A stretch of DNA of 64,000 nucleotides from Streptomyces sp. NRRL S-37 (GTDB taxonomy: Bacteria; Actinomycetota; Actinomycetes; Streptomycetales; Streptomycetaceae), in NCBI RefSeq assembly GCF_000721605.1, contig NZ_JOIZ01000017.1, positions 186,001 through 250,000 of the forward strand, read 5' to 3'. The translations under genes were made by a program, and so were the position numbers. The notes below the pieces were generated by a model. That model worked only from the letters and a program-made list of their open reading frames with translations. It ran no database searches and was not told the DNA's origin. Shown here one piece after another: positions 1 through 11,901 of the stretch (positions are counted from its first letter, which is position 1; every line of letters begins with the position of its first letter).

Positions 1-797
1 CCCGAGGAGAGCACCGCCGCGTGGCGCTGGATCTCGAACCGGGCGGCGCGCTCCACGGACCGCAGCGAGTTGACGTTCTTCGTCTCGCTGCGGGTGCCGA
101 ACTTCTCGGTGCCGTGGGGGCGCAGCGACAGGTTCACGTCGCAGCGCATCTGGCCCATCTCCATGCGGGCCTCGGACACGCCGAGCGCCCGGATGAGCTC
201 GCGCAGCTCACGGACGTAGGCCCGCGCGACCTCGGGGGCGCGCTCGCCCGCTCCCTCGATCGGCTTGGTGACGATCTCGATCAGCGGGATGCCGGCGCGG
301 TTGTAGTCCAGCAGGGAGTGGGACGCGCCGTGGATACGGCCGGTGGCGCCGCCCACGTGCGTGGACTTGCCGGTGTCCTCCTCCATGTGGGCGCGCTCGA
401 TCTGCACGCGGAAGGTCTCCCCGTCCTCCAGCTGCACGTCGAGGTAGCCGTCGAAGGCGATCGGCTCGTCGTACTGGGAGGTCTGGAAGTTCTTCGGCAT
501 GTCCGGATAGAAGTAGTTCTTCCGGGCGAAGCGGCACCACTCGGCGATCTCGCAGTTCAGCGCGAGACCGATCTTGATCGCCGACTCGACGCCGGTCGCG
601 TTGACGACCGGGAGCGCGCCGGGCATGCCGAGGCAGACGGGGCAGGTCTGGGTGTTCGGGTCGGCGCCCAGCGCCGTCGAGCAGCCGCAGAACATCTTGG
701 TCCGGGTGCCGAGTTCGACATGGACCTCGAGGCCCATGACGGGGTCGTACGACGCGAGTGCGTCCTCGTACGACACCAGGTCAGTCGTGGTGGTCAC
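1..797 (-). CDS. gatB: Aspartyl/glutamyl-tRNA(Asn/Gln) amidotransferase subunit B, 3' end cut by window
   Basis: GatB is the kinase and tRNA-binding subunit of the GatCAB complex, which converts misacylated Glu-tRNA(Gln) and Asp-tRNA(Asn) into Gln-tRNA(Gln) and Asn-tRNA(Asn) in the cytoplasm. The visible 265 codons are the N-terminal half of a protein usually near 500 residues. The start of the family is plain: the [11 protein letters not shown] segment, then the zinc-type cysteines in FCGCST and [10 protein letters not shown], then the [18 protein letters not shown] block. I chose the GTG at 797 because a purine-rich stretch (GAGAGGGAAG) lies just upstream and the protein then begins [13 protein letters not shown]. 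It is the last visible gene of the gatC-gatA-ORF-gatB operon, 15 bp after the small ORF. The identification is secure; only the C-terminus is missing. Confidence 0.97.
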   Translation of the reverse strand, partial: MTTTTDLVSYEDALASYDPVMGLEVHVELGTRTKMFCGCSTALGADPNTQTCPVCLGMPGALPVVNATGVESAIKIGLALNCEIAEWCRFARKNYFYPDMPKNFQTSQYDEPIAFDGYLDVQLEDGETFRVQIERAHMEEDTGKSTHVGGATGRIHGASHSLLDYNRAGIPLIEIVTKPIEGAGERAPEVARAYVRELRELIRALGVSEARMEMGQMRCDVNLSLRPHGTEKFGTRSETKNVNSLRSVERAARFEIQRHAAVLSS

Positions 798-812
798 GGT
801 GAAACTTCCCTC

Positions 813-1052
813 TCAGCCCAGCAGGACGTCGTCGTCGCCGAGGCGCTTCACCTCGCGGTAGAGGATGGCGAGGTTGGTGATGACGGCGGCGCCGGTCACG
901 ACGGCGTCGAGCAGCCGCAGCGTGTCCTTCTCGCCGCGCGCCTTCTTGATCTGCTTGTACACACCGACGGCGCCGAACGCCGAGGTGGCCATGGAGACGT
1001 ACAGGCCGGACTTGGACTTCTTGAATCCCTTGGCCTTGGACAGTGCGCTCAC
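813..1052 (-). CDS. Small conserved protein of the gat operon, function unknown
   Basis: This 79-residue protein sits between gatA and gatB. Its GTG start overlaps the gatA stop by 4 bp (GTGA), with GAGGAGG about 9 bases upstream, so translation is probably coupled to gatA. The N-terminus is basic ([11 protein letters not shown]), followed by a short semi-hydrophobic stretch ([16 protein letters not shown]), a charged link ([11 protein letters not shown]), and a second apolar segment ([19 protein letters not shown]). It ends in an acidic tail (LGDDDVLLG). The two apolar stretches suggest a peripheral or bitopic membrane protein, but neither is a strong membrane span. I recognise no domain. 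Its position inside an aminoacyl-tRNA operon may mean only co-expression; no function is assigned. Confidence 0.85.
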   Translation of the reverse strand: MSALSKAKGFKKSKSGLYVSMATSAFGAVGVYKQIKKARGEKDTLRLLDAVVTGAAVITNLAILYREVKRLGDDDVLLG

Positions 1053-2545
1053 AGCGACGGTGCCTCCTCGATCAGCGGGTGGCCCCACTTTTCCACGAAG
1101 GCGGCCTCGACGGCGGCGCCGACCTTGTAGAGCCGGTCGTCCTTCATGGCGGGGGCGATGATCTGCAGACCCACCGGCAGGTTGTCCTCGGGGGCGAGGC
1201 CGCAGGGCAGCGACATGGCCGCGTTGCCCGCCAGGTTGGTGGGGATGGTGCACAGGTCGGCGAGGTACATCGCCATCGGGTCGTCGGCGCGCTCGCCGAT
1301 CGCGAAGGCGGTGGTCGGGGTCGTCGGGGAGACGATCACGTCGACCTGCTCGAAGGCCCGCTCGAACTCCTGCTTGATGAGGGTGCGGACCTTCTGGGCG
1401 CTGCCGTAGTACGCGTCGTAGTAGCCGCTCGACAGGGCGTACGTACCGAGCATGATGCGGCGCTTGACCTCGTCGCCGAAGCCGGCCTCACGGGTGAGCG
1501 AGGTGACCTCCTCGGCGGAGTGCGAGCCGTCGTCGCCGGTCCGCAGGCCGTAGCGCAGGCCGTCGAAGCGGGCGAGGTTGGAGGAGCACTCGGAGGGCGC
1601 GATCAGGTAGTACGCGGAGAGCGCCAGGTCGAAGGAGGGGCAGTCCAGTTCGACGACCTCGGCGCCCAGCTCCTTCAGCAGCTCGACGGACTCGTCGAAC
1701 CGCTGGACGACACCGGCCTGGTAGCCCTCGCCGCGGAACTGCTTGACGACGCCGACGCGCATGCCGGCGACCGAGCCGTTGCGGGCGGCCTCGACGACCG
1801 GCGGGACCGGGGCGTCGATGGAGGTGGAGTCCATCGGGTCGTGCCCGGCGATCACCTCGTGCAGCAGGGCGGCGTCCAGGACCGTACGGGCGCAGGGACC
1901 GCCCTGGTCCAGGGAGCTGGAGAAGGCGACCATGCCGTACCGGGAGACGGCGCCGTACGTCGGCTTCACACCGACGGTGCCGGTGACGGCGGCCGGCTGG
2001 CGGATGGAACCGCCGGTGTCGGTGCCGATGGCCAGCGGCGCCTGGAAGGAGGCGAGCGCGGCGGACGAACCGCCGCCGGACCCGCCCGGGATCCGGGTGA
2101 GGTCCCACGGGTTGCCGGTCGGCCCGTAGGCGCTGTTCTCGGTGCTGGACCCCATGGCGAACTCGTCCATGTTGGTCTTGCCGAGGATGACGACGTCGGC
2201 GGCCTTCAGCCGCTTGGTGAGCGTCGCGTCGTACGGCGGGATCCAGCCCTCGAGGATCTTGGAACCGACGGTGGTCGGGATGCCCTCGGTGGTGAAGATG
2301 TCCTTGAGGGCGAGGGGGACGCCGGCCAGCGGACCGAGCTTCTCCCCCTTGGCCCGCTTCTCGTCGACGGCGCGCGCCTGCGCGAGGGCGCCCTCGCGGT
2401 CGACGTGCAGGAAGGCGTGCACCTTCTCGTCGACGGCCTCGATGCGGGCCAGGTGCGCCTCGGTGACCTCCACGGCCGTGAGCTCGCCGGAGGCGATCTT
2501 CTCGGCGGTCTCGGCGGCGGTGAGCCTGATGATGTGATCGCTCAT
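1049..2545 (-). CDS. gatA: Aspartyl/glutamyl-tRNA amidotransferase subunit A
   Basis: GatA is the glutaminase subunit of GatCAB and a member of the amidase-signature family. It releases ammonia from glutamine and channels it to GatB. The protein has 498 residues, the normal length. The Ser-cisSer-Lys triad is visible: Lys81 in ALKDIF, Ser156 in the GGSGGGSS loop and Ser180 in DTGGS. This is the same spacing as K79/S154/S178 reported for the Staphylococcus enzyme. The ATG at 2545 lies 6 bp after the gatC stop, so the two are co-transcribed, and its stop overlaps the next small gene by 4 bp. Nothing in the sequence looks broken or unusual. Confidence 0.98.
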   Translation of the reverse strand: MSDHIIRLTAAETAEKIASGELTAVEVTEAHLARIEAVDEKVHAFLHVDREGALAQARAVDEKRAKGEKLGPLAGVPLALKDIFTTEGIPTTVGSKILEGWIPPYDATLTKRLKAADVVILGKTNMDEFAMGSSTENSAYGPTGNPWDLTRIPGGSGGGSSAALASFQAPLAIGTDTGGSIRQPAAVTGTVGVKPTYGAVSRYGMVAFSSSLDQGGPCARTVLDAALLHEVIAGHDPMDSTSIDAPVPPVVEAARNGSVAGMRVGVVKQFRGEGYQAGVVQRFDESVELLKELGAEVVELDCPSFDLALSAYYLIAPSECSSNLARFDGLRYGLRTGDDGSHSAEEVTSLTREAGFGDEVKRRIMLGTYALSSGYYDAYYGSAQKVRTLIKQEFERAFEQVDVIVSPTTPTTAFAIGERADDPMAMYLADLCTIPTNLAGNAAMSLPCGLAPEDNLPVGLQIIAPAMKDDRLYKVGAAVEAAFVEKWGHPLIEEAPSL

Positions 2546-2551
2546 GGCGGG

Positions 2552-2848
2552 TTACTCCTCCCCCAGGATCTGCGGCACCTTGAAACGCTGCTGCTCCTGG
2601 GCCGGGGCGCCGGAGAGCGCCTGCTCGGGGGTGAGCGAGGGACGGACCTCGTCCGGTCGCATGACGTTCGTCAGCGGGAGCGGGTGGGAGGTCGGCGGTA
2701 CGTCTTGGTCGGCGACCTCGCTGACGCGGGCGACCGCGCCGATGATGTCGTCGAGCTGGCCCGCGAAGTGGTCGAGCTCTTCGGGCTTCAGCTCCAGACG
2801 CGCCAGCCGGGCGAGGTGGGCGACCTCCTCGCGCGTAATGCCAGGCAT
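2552..2848 (-). CDS. gatC: Aspartyl/glutamyl-tRNA amidotransferase subunit C
   Basis: GatC is the small subunit that wraps around GatA and GatB and stabilises the complex. At 98 residues it has the family length. It opens with the typical [17 protein letters not shown] segment, continues with a short helix around [14 protein letters not shown], and carries the proline-rich linker that binds GatA ([20 protein letters not shown]). It is the first gene of the operon; gatA starts 6 bp downstream. A promoter is expected in the 60 bases before the ATG at 2848. Confidence 0.97.
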   Translation of the reverse strand: MPGITREEVAHLARLARLELKPEELDHFAGQLDDIIGAVARVSEVADQDVPPTSHPLPLTNVMRPDEVRPSLTPEQALSGAPAQEQQRFKVPQILGEE

Positions 2849-2888
2849 GCAGCGATCCTCTGGGGTGAGTGTGTGTGGTTTGGGGCCA

Positions 2889-2894
2889 ATCCTA
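2889..2894 (-). promoter_or_regulatory. gatC: Possible -10 box of the gatCAB operon
   Basis: On the minus strand the sequence reads TAGGAT, fitting the actinobacterial TANNNT -10 pattern about 40 bases before the gatC ATG. No good -35 hexamer is placed 16-18 bases upstream, so this is only a candidate. Confidence 0.3.
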
Positions 2895-3097
2895 TGGGGC
2901 GGGGAGCTGTGCCCGTGAAACCCTTTCCCCGGGCCCGCCCCGCCGGGCGCCGCTCGGCGTTTCCCCGCCCGCTGCGGGAGCGGCGGGAGCGGCGGCCCTC
3001 GCTGCCCGCCGGGCGGGGTGGCTTCGCAGCCCGGCGTCTTGTGCGATGCCCCGTGCCGGTGCGGGCCAGGGGGTGTTCGCGCAGCCCGGCGCTACGG

Positions 3098-3146
3098 GGT
3101 GCCTCCCCCACTCTCGGCTGCGCTCGAGCGGGAGGTACCCCCATCG
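3098..3146. repeat. Interspersed hairpin element, copy 1
   Basis: An inverted repeat with a 12-bp stem (one mismatch, ggggtgcctccc against gggaggtacccc) encloses the core ACTCTCGGCTGCGCTCGAGC. The same core, with one base changed, reappears at 29083-29125. The element lies downstream of the rmdB-like gene and could act as its terminator. Similar short elements are familiar from Streptomyces intergenic regions. Confidence 0.6.
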
Positions 3147-3284
3147 CCCACCCGTGCCGCCCTGGGGGTACCTCCCAGGCCCTTAAGGCACTGCCTCCAG
3201 TGAGCGCAGTCGCGCCGGTCCGAGGACGGAGACCCCCGACGCGGCCCCGACCCACCCACCGGCCGTGGGCGCTACACACGCCCC

Positions 3285-3391
3285 CACCGGACCGAACGCT
3301 GCGCCGCAGGCATCCCACCCACCGGACCGAACAGCCGCACCACAGGCGCAAGCCCCTCACCCCCACCGAGGCGAACAGCCGCACCGCAGGC
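3285..3391. repeat. Three imperfect direct repeats
   Basis: Three related units of about 27 bases begin at 3285, 3320 and 3364. Each reads roughly CACCGGACCGAAC, then GCxCCxCAGGC. The spacing is 35 and 44 bases. They lie just beyond the stop of the rmdB-like gene. No function is evident. Confidence 0.45.
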
Positions 3392-3412
3392 ACGACACCC
3401 ACCCGGCGCGGG

Positions 3413-5683
3413 CTATTCGTCGGCTGTGGTCGTCGCGGCCGGGAACGCGGCGGCCGGGCGTTGCCAGCCGCGGGAGCCGCGGGCGAGGAGCCAGGCCGTG
3501 GTCTCGTCCGGCGGCATCGCCGCCGCCACCAGCCAGCCCTGCACCGCGTCACAGCGCAGATCGCGCAACCGCTCCCACGTCTCGTCGTCCTCCACCCCCT
3601 CCGCGACGACGAGCAGCCCCAGCGAATGCGCCAGATCGATGGTGCACCGCACGATCTCCGCGTCCTCGGTGTCCACGGCCAGCCGGGCCACGAACGACCG
3701 GTCGATCTTCAGCTCGCTCACCGGCAGCCGCCGCAGATGCACCAGCGACGAGTACCCCGTGCCGAAGTCGTCCAGTGACATCTTCACCCCGTGCCCGGTC
3801 AACGCGTTCAGCGTGTCGGCCGCACGCTGCGGGTCCTCCAGCAGCACATGCTCGGTGATCTCCAGCTGCAGCGCCCCCGCCGGCACCCCGTGCCGGGCCA
3901 GCCGCGCCGCCACGGAGCCCGCGAAACCGGCCGTATGGACGTCGCGCGGGGACACGTTCACGGCGACCGGCACGAACAGCCCCTGGGCCCGCCACCGCGC
4001 GACCTGCTCCAGCGCGGTCTCCAGCACGTACTCGGTGAGGTGCGGCATCAGCCCGGACGACTCGGCGATCGCTATGAACTCGTCCGGCGGCACCTTCCCC
4101 CGCTCCGGATGCACCCACCGCACCAGCGCCTCGAGCCCCGCGACCTGCCCGTCGAAGCGCACCTTCGGCTGGTAGTGGAGCTCGACCTCCCGGGCGTCCA
4201 GCGCCCGCCGCAGATCCCCCAGCAGCCCCAGCCGGTCAGGGGTGTTGGAGTCCCGCTTGGACTCGTACGCCTCGACCCCCGTACGGTCCCGCTTGGCCTG
4301 GTACATCGCCACGTCCGCCCGCCGCAGCAGCCCCTCCGCGTCGTCCGCGTGGTCGGGAAAGACGGCGACCCCCGCACTCGCCTCCAGGACGAGGGTGAGC
4401 CCGTCGAGGTCGAGCGGGGAGCTGAGGGCGGCGACGAGGGAGCGGGCGACGCGGGTGGCGGCCGTCGTGGATTCGGCGACGGGCAGTAAGACGGCGAACT
4501 CGTCACCGCCGAGCCGCGCGGCCTCCGCTCCGCGCGGCAGGGCGAGTCTGAGCCGGTCGGCTATCTGCAGCAGCAGCCGGTCGCCGGCGAGATGCCCGAG
4601 GGTGTCGTTGACCGACCGGAACCGGTCCAGGTCGATCAGCATGAGCGCGGCACGGGCGTCGATCCGCTCCGCGTCGTCCAGCGCGGTCCAGATGCGTTCC
4701 AGCAGCCACTGCCGGTTCGGCAGTCCGGTCAGCGGATCGCGCAGCTGCTCCTCGGCCCGCGCGCGGGCTATCCACAGCGTGGAGTCGAGGGCGATCAGCG
4801 GAATGGAGAACAGGGGCAGCAGCACCGGTTTGGCGTCGGCGACCACACACACCAGCGGCGCTATGCCGAGCAGGGCGACAGCGACCAGACCCTGCCGGAC
4901 CAGTGCGGTACGGGCCACGGTGGGCAGCCCCGCGCGGGGGGTGTGCAGGTACCACAGCAGACCGCGGGTGACCGCGAGATAGACCGCGGCGACCAGCACC
5001 ACCCCCGGGGCGGTGTACGGCGTCCAGGTGTCCGGGGCGGCCGGCGACTCGACGGACGGCACCCAGCCGAACGCGGCCAGCACCAGCGCCCCGGCGCCGA
5101 TGCCGAGCAGGTCCACCGCACCGTGCAGCACGCCCTGCCGCCAGCGGCCCCGCCGGGCCACGCCGACCAGCACGACGACGGTGAGGCTGACCATCCCGGC
5201 CGGGACCCAGCCGTACGACAGCAGCACCGCGAGGGTGAGGGCGGCGCCGGAACCCGTACCGCCCCACCACCGGGAGCGGCCCAGCATCACCAGATGACCG
5301 ACGATGATTCCGGTCAGCACCGCCAGCGACCAGCCGACGGTGCCGGACGGGAAGAGCGCGTGCCCTCCGGTGAACGCCCGCAGGAAGCCGGCGCCCAGCA
5401 CGAACCCGGCCGCGGCGACGACCGCCGTGGGCAACGCGGGCCAGGACGGGTGCCGTTCCGCGTCCGCCTCGGACAACTCGGCCAGCCCGGGACCGTGCCC
5501 GGCGGCCTGCTGCCCGACGCCGCGCGTGTCCGTCCCGCGCGCGTCCGCGGTACGCGCCCCAGTGCGCTCCTTCGCGCCCGGCCGCCCCGCGGGCCGCCCG
5601 TCCTCACGGCCGCGCAGCCATGCGACCGCCATGCGGCGCAGGCGCGGCCGTGAGCCCGGGGCGGCGCTCTCGGTCGGTTCCAT
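3413..5683 (-). CDS. rmdB: Membrane GGDEF-EAL c-di-GMP enzyme (RmdB-like)
   Basis: This 756-residue protein probably makes or degrades the second messenger cyclic di-GMP. An N-terminal tail of about 110 charged residues is followed by about seven hydrophobic segments, then a GGDEF domain with an intact GGDEF signature near residue 391. A C-terminal EAL domain follows, with EALVRW near residue 518, DDFGTGYSSL and AEGVED. The key metal-binding residues of both domains look intact. The RxxD inhibitory site before GGDEF is not obvious; the place reads RGAE. I chose the ATG at 5683 because GGAGAGG lies 7 bases upstream; longer frames upstream lack a ribosome site. By position next to ligA it corresponds to S. 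coelicolor SCO5495 (RmdB), a phosphodiesterase affecting development. That gene link is from memory of synteny. Confidence 0.88.
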   Translation of the reverse strand: MEPTESAAPGSRPRLRRMAVAWLRGREDGRPAGRPGAKERTGARTADARGTDTRGVGQQAAGHGPGLAELSEADAERHPSWPALPTAVVAAAGFVLGAGFLRAFTGGHALFPSGTVGWSLAVLTGIIVGHLVMLGRSRWWGGTGSGAALTLAVLLSYGWVPAGMVSLTVVVLVGVARRGRWRQGVLHGAVDLLGIGAGALVLAAFGWVPSVESPAAPDTWTPYTAPGVVLVAAVYLAVTRGLLWYLHTPRAGLPTVARTALVRQGLVAVALLGIAPLVCVVADAKPVLLPLFSIPLIALDSTLWIARARAEEQLRDPLTGLPNRQWLLERIWTALDDAERIDARAALMLIDLDRFRSVNDTLGHLAGDRLLLQIADRLRLALPRGAEAARLGGDEFAVLLPVAESTTAATRVARSLVAALSSPLDLDGLTLVLEASAGVAVFPDHADDAEGLLRRADVAMYQAKRDRTGVEAYESKRDSNTPDRLGLLGDLRRALDAREVELHYQPKVRFDGQVAGLEALVRWVHPERGKVPPDEFIAIAESSGLMPHLTEYVLETALEQVARWRAQGLFVPVAVNVSPRDVHTAGFAGSVAARLARHGVPAGALQLEITEHVLLEDPQRAADTLNALTGHGVKMSLDDFGTGYSSLVHLRRLPVSELKIDRSFVARLAVDTEDAEIVRCTIDLAHSLGLLVVAEGVEDDETWERLRDLRCDAVQGWLVAAAMPPDETTAWLLARGSRGWQRPAAAFPAATTTADE

Positions 5684-5943
5684 TCCCGTCCCTCTCCCAG
5701 CCGGCGGTGCCCACGCCACGCGGCCCGATGCCCGACGACTCTCAGCGGCTCCGCGGTGGAAAGCCCTTACCCCGGACCCCTCACGAGTACGGGGTTGCTC
5801 CGACCGCGGCTGGGCACGGCAGGCGCACATCTCAACAGTAGGCCGCGGAAGGCCTGTACGGGCACCGGTCGCCGACGGTTGCCCGAATGCGCCCCAGCCA
5901 CCCGTATGCATCTGATATGCGCCGATCGGCCGGCCTTCAACCG
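5684..5943. other. Intergenic region upstream of the GGDEF-EAL gene
   Basis: This 260-bp stretch lies between the ligA stop and the rmdB-like start on the minus strand. It should hold the promoter of the GGDEF-EAL gene. I see no strong hairpin, no small gene with a ribosome site and no recognisable operator. Confidence 0.4.
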
Positions 5944-9161
<3,218 letters not shown>

Positions 9162-9225
9162 CCGAGAAGCGTACGCAGTGGGCGGCCGGAGGTTTTCGCC
9201 CCCGCCGCCCCTTCCCGTCCCGTCC

Positions 9226-9244
9226 CCGGGGGCTCCGCCCCCGG
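9226..9244. terminator. Hairpin downstream of the SDR gene
   Basis: CCGGGGGC and GCCCCCGG form a perfect 8-bp stem with a 3-base loop. It lies about 75 bases beyond the stop of the minus-strand SDR gene and before the MetE-like gene. No T-run follows, as is common in this genus. Confidence 0.5.
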
Positions 9245-9255
9245 ACCCCCGCTCC

Positions 9256-9313
9256 TCAAACGCCGGAGGGGCTGTTCCTACCGATCAAACGCCGGAGGGG
9301 CTGTTCCTACCGA
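9256..9313. repeat. Two exact tandem copies of a 29-bp unit
   Basis: The unit begins TCAAACGCCGGAGGGGCTG and occurs at 9256-9284 and 9285-9313 without mismatch. The AACGCCGGAGGGGCTG core is common in Streptomyces intergenic regions. It sits just after the SDR stop codon. Confidence 0.85.
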
Positions 9314-9317
9314 ATGG

Positions 9318-10016
9318 TCACCGCCCCGGTCGGACCGTCAGGTCGTTGATCTCCGCGTCGGCCGGGAGGTCCAGGGCCGTCAGGATGGTCGTGGCGACCG
9401 ACTCGGGGTCGATCCACCGCGCGGGGTCGTACTCCTTGCCCTCCTGCTGGTGGACCTTGGCCTGCATGGGGCTGGCGGTGCGGCCGGGGTAGACCGAGGT
9501 GACGCGGACGCCGTTGCCGTGCTCCTCGTGACGCAGGGAGTCCGCGAGGGCCTTCAGGCCGTGCTTGGAGGCGGCGTAGGCGGACCAGTCGGCGTGGGCG
9601 GCCAGGCCGGCGCCGGAGTTGACGAAGATCACGTGGCCCCGGCTCGCGCGGAGCTGGGGCAGGAAGTGCCGGGTCAGCTCGGCGGGGGCGATCAGGTTGA
9701 CGTTGAGCTGGTGGCGCCAGGTCTTCGGGGTCAGCTCGCCGACCGGGCCGAGGTCGACCACGCCGGCGATGTGCAGGAGGGAGTCCACCCGATCCGGGAG
9801 CGACTGGTGGGAGAAGGCCCAGGAGAGCTTGTCGGGGTCCGCCAGGTCGCCGACGAGGGTGCGGGCGCCGGGGAACTCCGCCGCCAGTTCCTTCGCCCGG
9901 CCCGCGTCGCGCGCGTGCAGGACGAGTTCGTCGCCGCGCGTGTGCAGGCGGCGGGCGACGGCCGCGCCGATGCCGGAGCCCGCTCCGGTGATCACATGTG
10001 TAGCCATGCCCGCCAT
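9318..10016 (-). CDS. Short-chain dehydrogenase/reductase
   Basis: This is a classical SDR of 232 residues, a soluble NAD(P)(H)-dependent oxidoreductase. The nucleotide-binding TGAGSGIG motif is at residues 10-17, the NAG-type motif reads HIAGVV, and the catalytic set is Ser133, Tyr146 and Lys150 (YAASK). An Asp in GDLADP contacts the adenine ring. The substrate cannot be told from the sequence. The start could be the ATG at 10016 or the in-frame ATG at 10007 (MATHVIT); neither has a strong ribosome site. It follows the LOG-family gene by 18 bp on the same strand, so the two are likely one transcript. Confidence 0.9.
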   Translation of the reverse strand: MAGMATHVITGAGSGIGAAVARRLHTRGDELVLHARDAGRAKELAAEFPGARTLVGDLADPDKLSWAFSHQSLPDRVDSLLHIAGVVDLGPVGELTPKTWRHQLNVNLIAPAELTRHFLPQLRASRGHVIFVNSGAGLAAHADWSAYAASKHGLKALADSLRHEEHGNGVRVTSVYPGRTASPMQAKVHQQEGKEYDPARWIDPESVATTILTALDLPADAEINDLTVRPGR

Positions 10017-10034
10017 GCTCGCATCATCGGGCGG

Positions 10035-10574
10035 TCACTTTGCGCCCAGGCTCTCCTCCAGGTAGGCCAGTGCGCCCACCGGCTCCTCGGCGAAGAACAC
10101 CAGCTCGGTGAGCGGACGGGGCAGGAAGCCCTCGTCCTCCATGCGGCGGAACTGCTCCTTGAGGCCGTCGTAGAAGCCCGCGGTGTTGAGCAGCACCACC
10201 GGCTTCTCGGTGTGTCCGTGCTTCTTCAGCTCCAGGATCTCGGTCGCCTCGTCGAGGGTGCCGGTGCCGCCGACCATGATGACCACCGCGTCGGCCTTCT
10301 CCAGCAGCAGCCGCTTGCGCTCGGCGAGGTCACGCGCGATCACCATCTCGTCGACGCCGTCGCGCGCCTTCGCCGCGAGGAACTCCACGGAGACGCCGCA
10401 GAGCCGGCCGCCCGCCTCCTCCACACCGTCGGCGACGACCTTCATCAGGCCGACGTCGGAGCCGCCCCACACCAGCGTGTGCCCGCCCTTGCCGAGCAGC
10501 CGCGCGAATTCCCGCGCGGGGCGTGTGTAGCGTTCGTCGAGGTCGGCGGCGGAGAGAAAGACACAGATGTTCAC
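10035..10574 (-). CDS. LOG-family Rossmann-fold protein (TIGR00730)
   Basis: This 179-residue protein belongs to the LOG/lysine-decarboxylase-like family. Many members hydrolyse nucleoside 5'-monophosphates and release cytokinin-type bases. It begins NICVFLSAAD, has the WGGSDVGLM loop, the arginine-lysine pair in ERKRLLLE, and the phosphate-binding loop as VGGTGTLDE. In the family this loop is normally PGGxGTxxE, so the leading proline is valine here. The rest of the active site (E in DEATEI) is kept. It is the first gene of a short minus-strand transcript with the SDR gene and is divergent from the DUF427 gene, with 107 bp between. Confidence 0.9.
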   Translation of the reverse strand: MNICVFLSAADLDERYTRPAREFARLLGKGGHTLVWGGSDVGLMKVVADGVEEAGGRLCGVSVEFLAAKARDGVDEMVIARDLAERKRLLLEKADAVVIMVGGTGTLDEATEILELKKHGHTEKPVVLLNTAGFYDGLKEQFRRMEDEGFLPRPLTELVFFAEEPVGALAYLEESLGAK

Positions 10575-10681
10575 GGACCCACCGTACGGGTCCTTTCGTC
10601 CTCCTGCGGATCCCTCCCGGGAAGAAGTCCGCTCCGGAGTGCGCTGTACTCACGGAATCGGCCACCCGAGGAGGAACGATC
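10575..10681. promoter_or_regulatory. Divergent promoter region of LOG and DUF427 genes
   Basis: This 107-bp gap separates two genes read in opposite directions, so it must carry both promoters. I could not place convincing -10 and -35 hexamers. The DUF427 side carries a clear ribosome site (GAGGAGG). Confidence 0.4.
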
Positions 10682-11005
10682 GTGACCACGGGCCATCGCA
10701 TCACCATCGAGGACAGTGACCGGCACGTGCGCGTGGTGCGCGGCGGGCAGGTGCTGGCGGAGAGCGACGGGGCGCTGCTGCTGAGGGAGACGGGCTGTCC
10801 GGACCGGTACTACATCCCCCCGGCGGACGTACGGCTCGACCTGCTGACGCCCTCGGAGACGCACACGCACTGCCCCTTCAAGGGCACCGCCTCCTACTGG
10901 TCGCTGCCGGACGCGGCGGACCTGGTCTGGGCGTACCCGGAGCCGAAGCCGGACGTCGCGCGGATCAAGGACCACCTCTGCTTCTACGAGGTGGAAGTCG
11001 GCTGA
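10682..11005 (+). CDS. DUF427 domain protein
   Basis: This 107-residue protein matches the DUF427 family of small beta-rich proteins. The typical blocks are seen: the VRGGQVLAES strand, TGCPDRYYIPPADV, the THTHCPFKGTASYW core and AYPEPKPDVARIKDHLCFY near the end. The GTG start at 10682 is supported by GAGGAGG 8 bases upstream. The biochemical role of the family is unknown to me. It is transcribed alone, with the alpha/beta hydrolase 80 bp downstream on the same strand. Confidence 0.93.
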   Translation: MTTGHRITIEDSDRHVRVVRGGQVLAESDGALLLRETGCPDRYYIPPADVRLDLLTPSETHTHCPFKGTASYWSLPDAADLVWAYPEPKPDVARIKDHLCFYEVEVG

Positions 11006-11085
11006 TCCCGTAAACGGGTTGTGCTGGGCGAACGCGCCGCCCGCCTCACCGATGAACGCCGTGCCGTGCGGCAGTCTGGCGTGAC

Positions 11086-11865
11086 ATGGACAAGAACATC
11101 TCTTCGCGTGACGGCACCCCCTTGGCGTACGAGAGCGCCGGGCGGGGTGCCACGGTCGTTCTCGTCAGCGGTGCGATGTCGACGGGCGGCACGGTGGCCC
11201 CGCTGGCGGCCCGTCTCTCGGAGCGGTTCCGGGTGGTCGTGTACGACCGCCGGGGCCGGGGCGGCAGCGGGGACACGGCGCCGTACGCGGTGGAGCGCGA
11301 GGTCGAGGACCTGGCGGCGCTGATCGGTGCGGTGGGCGGTGAGGCCGCGCTGTACGGCGTCTCCTCGGGCGGCGCGCTGGCGCTCAGGGCGGCGGCGAGC
11401 GGACTTCCGGTGCGCCGCGTCTGCGTGTACGAGACGCCGTACGCGATGTCCGAGGAGGATCTCGGGGAGCGGGCACGGTACACCGAGCGGCTGACGGCGG
11501 CGCTCGCCGAGGGACGGCGCGGGGACGCGGTGGAGCTGTTCCTGCGGCTGACCGGCCTCGGTGAGGACGTCATCCAGGGCGCGCGGCAGTCGCCGATGTG
11601 GGCCGGGATGGAGTCGCTCGCGCCGAGTCTCGCGTACGACGACGCCGTGATGGGCGACGGGAGCGTGCCGCGCGAACTGCTGGCGTCGGTCGGCGTGCCG
11701 GTGCTGTCGATCGCGGGCGACGCGAGCCCGGCGTGGATGCGCGAGGCCGCGCGGGCGATCGCGGAGTCCGTCCCCCGGGGCACGTACCGCACCCTGGAGG
11801 GCCAGACCCATATGGTCGAACCGGACGTCCTGGCCCCGGTCCTGGCGGAGTTCTTCACGCGGTGA
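11086..11865 (+). CDS. Alpha/beta hydrolase
   Basis: This 259-residue soluble hydrolase has a standard alpha/beta fold. The nucleophile elbow is GVSSG (residues 91-95, Ser93), the acid is probably Asp212 in AGDASP, and the base is His242 in GQTHMVEPD. The DRRGRGGSGD segment is the usual strand-4 loop. No signal peptide is present. The substrate is unknown; the family includes esterases, lyases and dehalogenase-like enzymes. The ATG at 11086 gives MDKNISSRDGTPLAYES, which is the normal beginning. It ends 36 bp from the convergent metallopeptidase gene and marks the border of the defence island. Confidence 0.92.
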   Translation: MDKNISSRDGTPLAYESAGRGATVVLVSGAMSTGGTVAPLAARLSERFRVVVYDRRGRGGSGDTAPYAVEREVEDLAALIGAVGGEAALYGVSSGGALALRAAASGLPVRRVCVYETPYAMSEEDLGERARYTERLTAALAEGRRGDAVELFLRLTGLGEDVIQGARQSPMWAGMESLAPSLAYDDAVMGDGSVPRELLASVGVPVLSIAGDASPAWMREAARAIAESVPRGTYRTLEGQTHMVEPDVLAPVLAEFFTR

Positions 11866-11901
11866 GCGGTGCGGGCGCGGTCCGCCGGCGGGGCGGCCGT
11901 G

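Larger units (their letters stand above)
2849..3412. other. Long intergenic stretch between rmdB-like gene and gatC
   Basis: This 564-bp stretch has no convincing gene. Next to gatC lies a possible -10 hexamer (TAGGAT on the minus strand, 2889-2894). At about 3098-3146 there is a hairpin element that recurs at 29083-29125. At 3285-3391 there are three imperfect copies of a unit built on CACCGGACCGAAC ... CAGGC. The stretch thus holds the end of the rmdB-like transcript and the gat operon promoter, with repeat material between them. Confidence 0.6.

Noticed and set aside
9256..9313. CRISPR-like direct repeats
   Set aside because: There are only two copies, directly joined and without a spacer.
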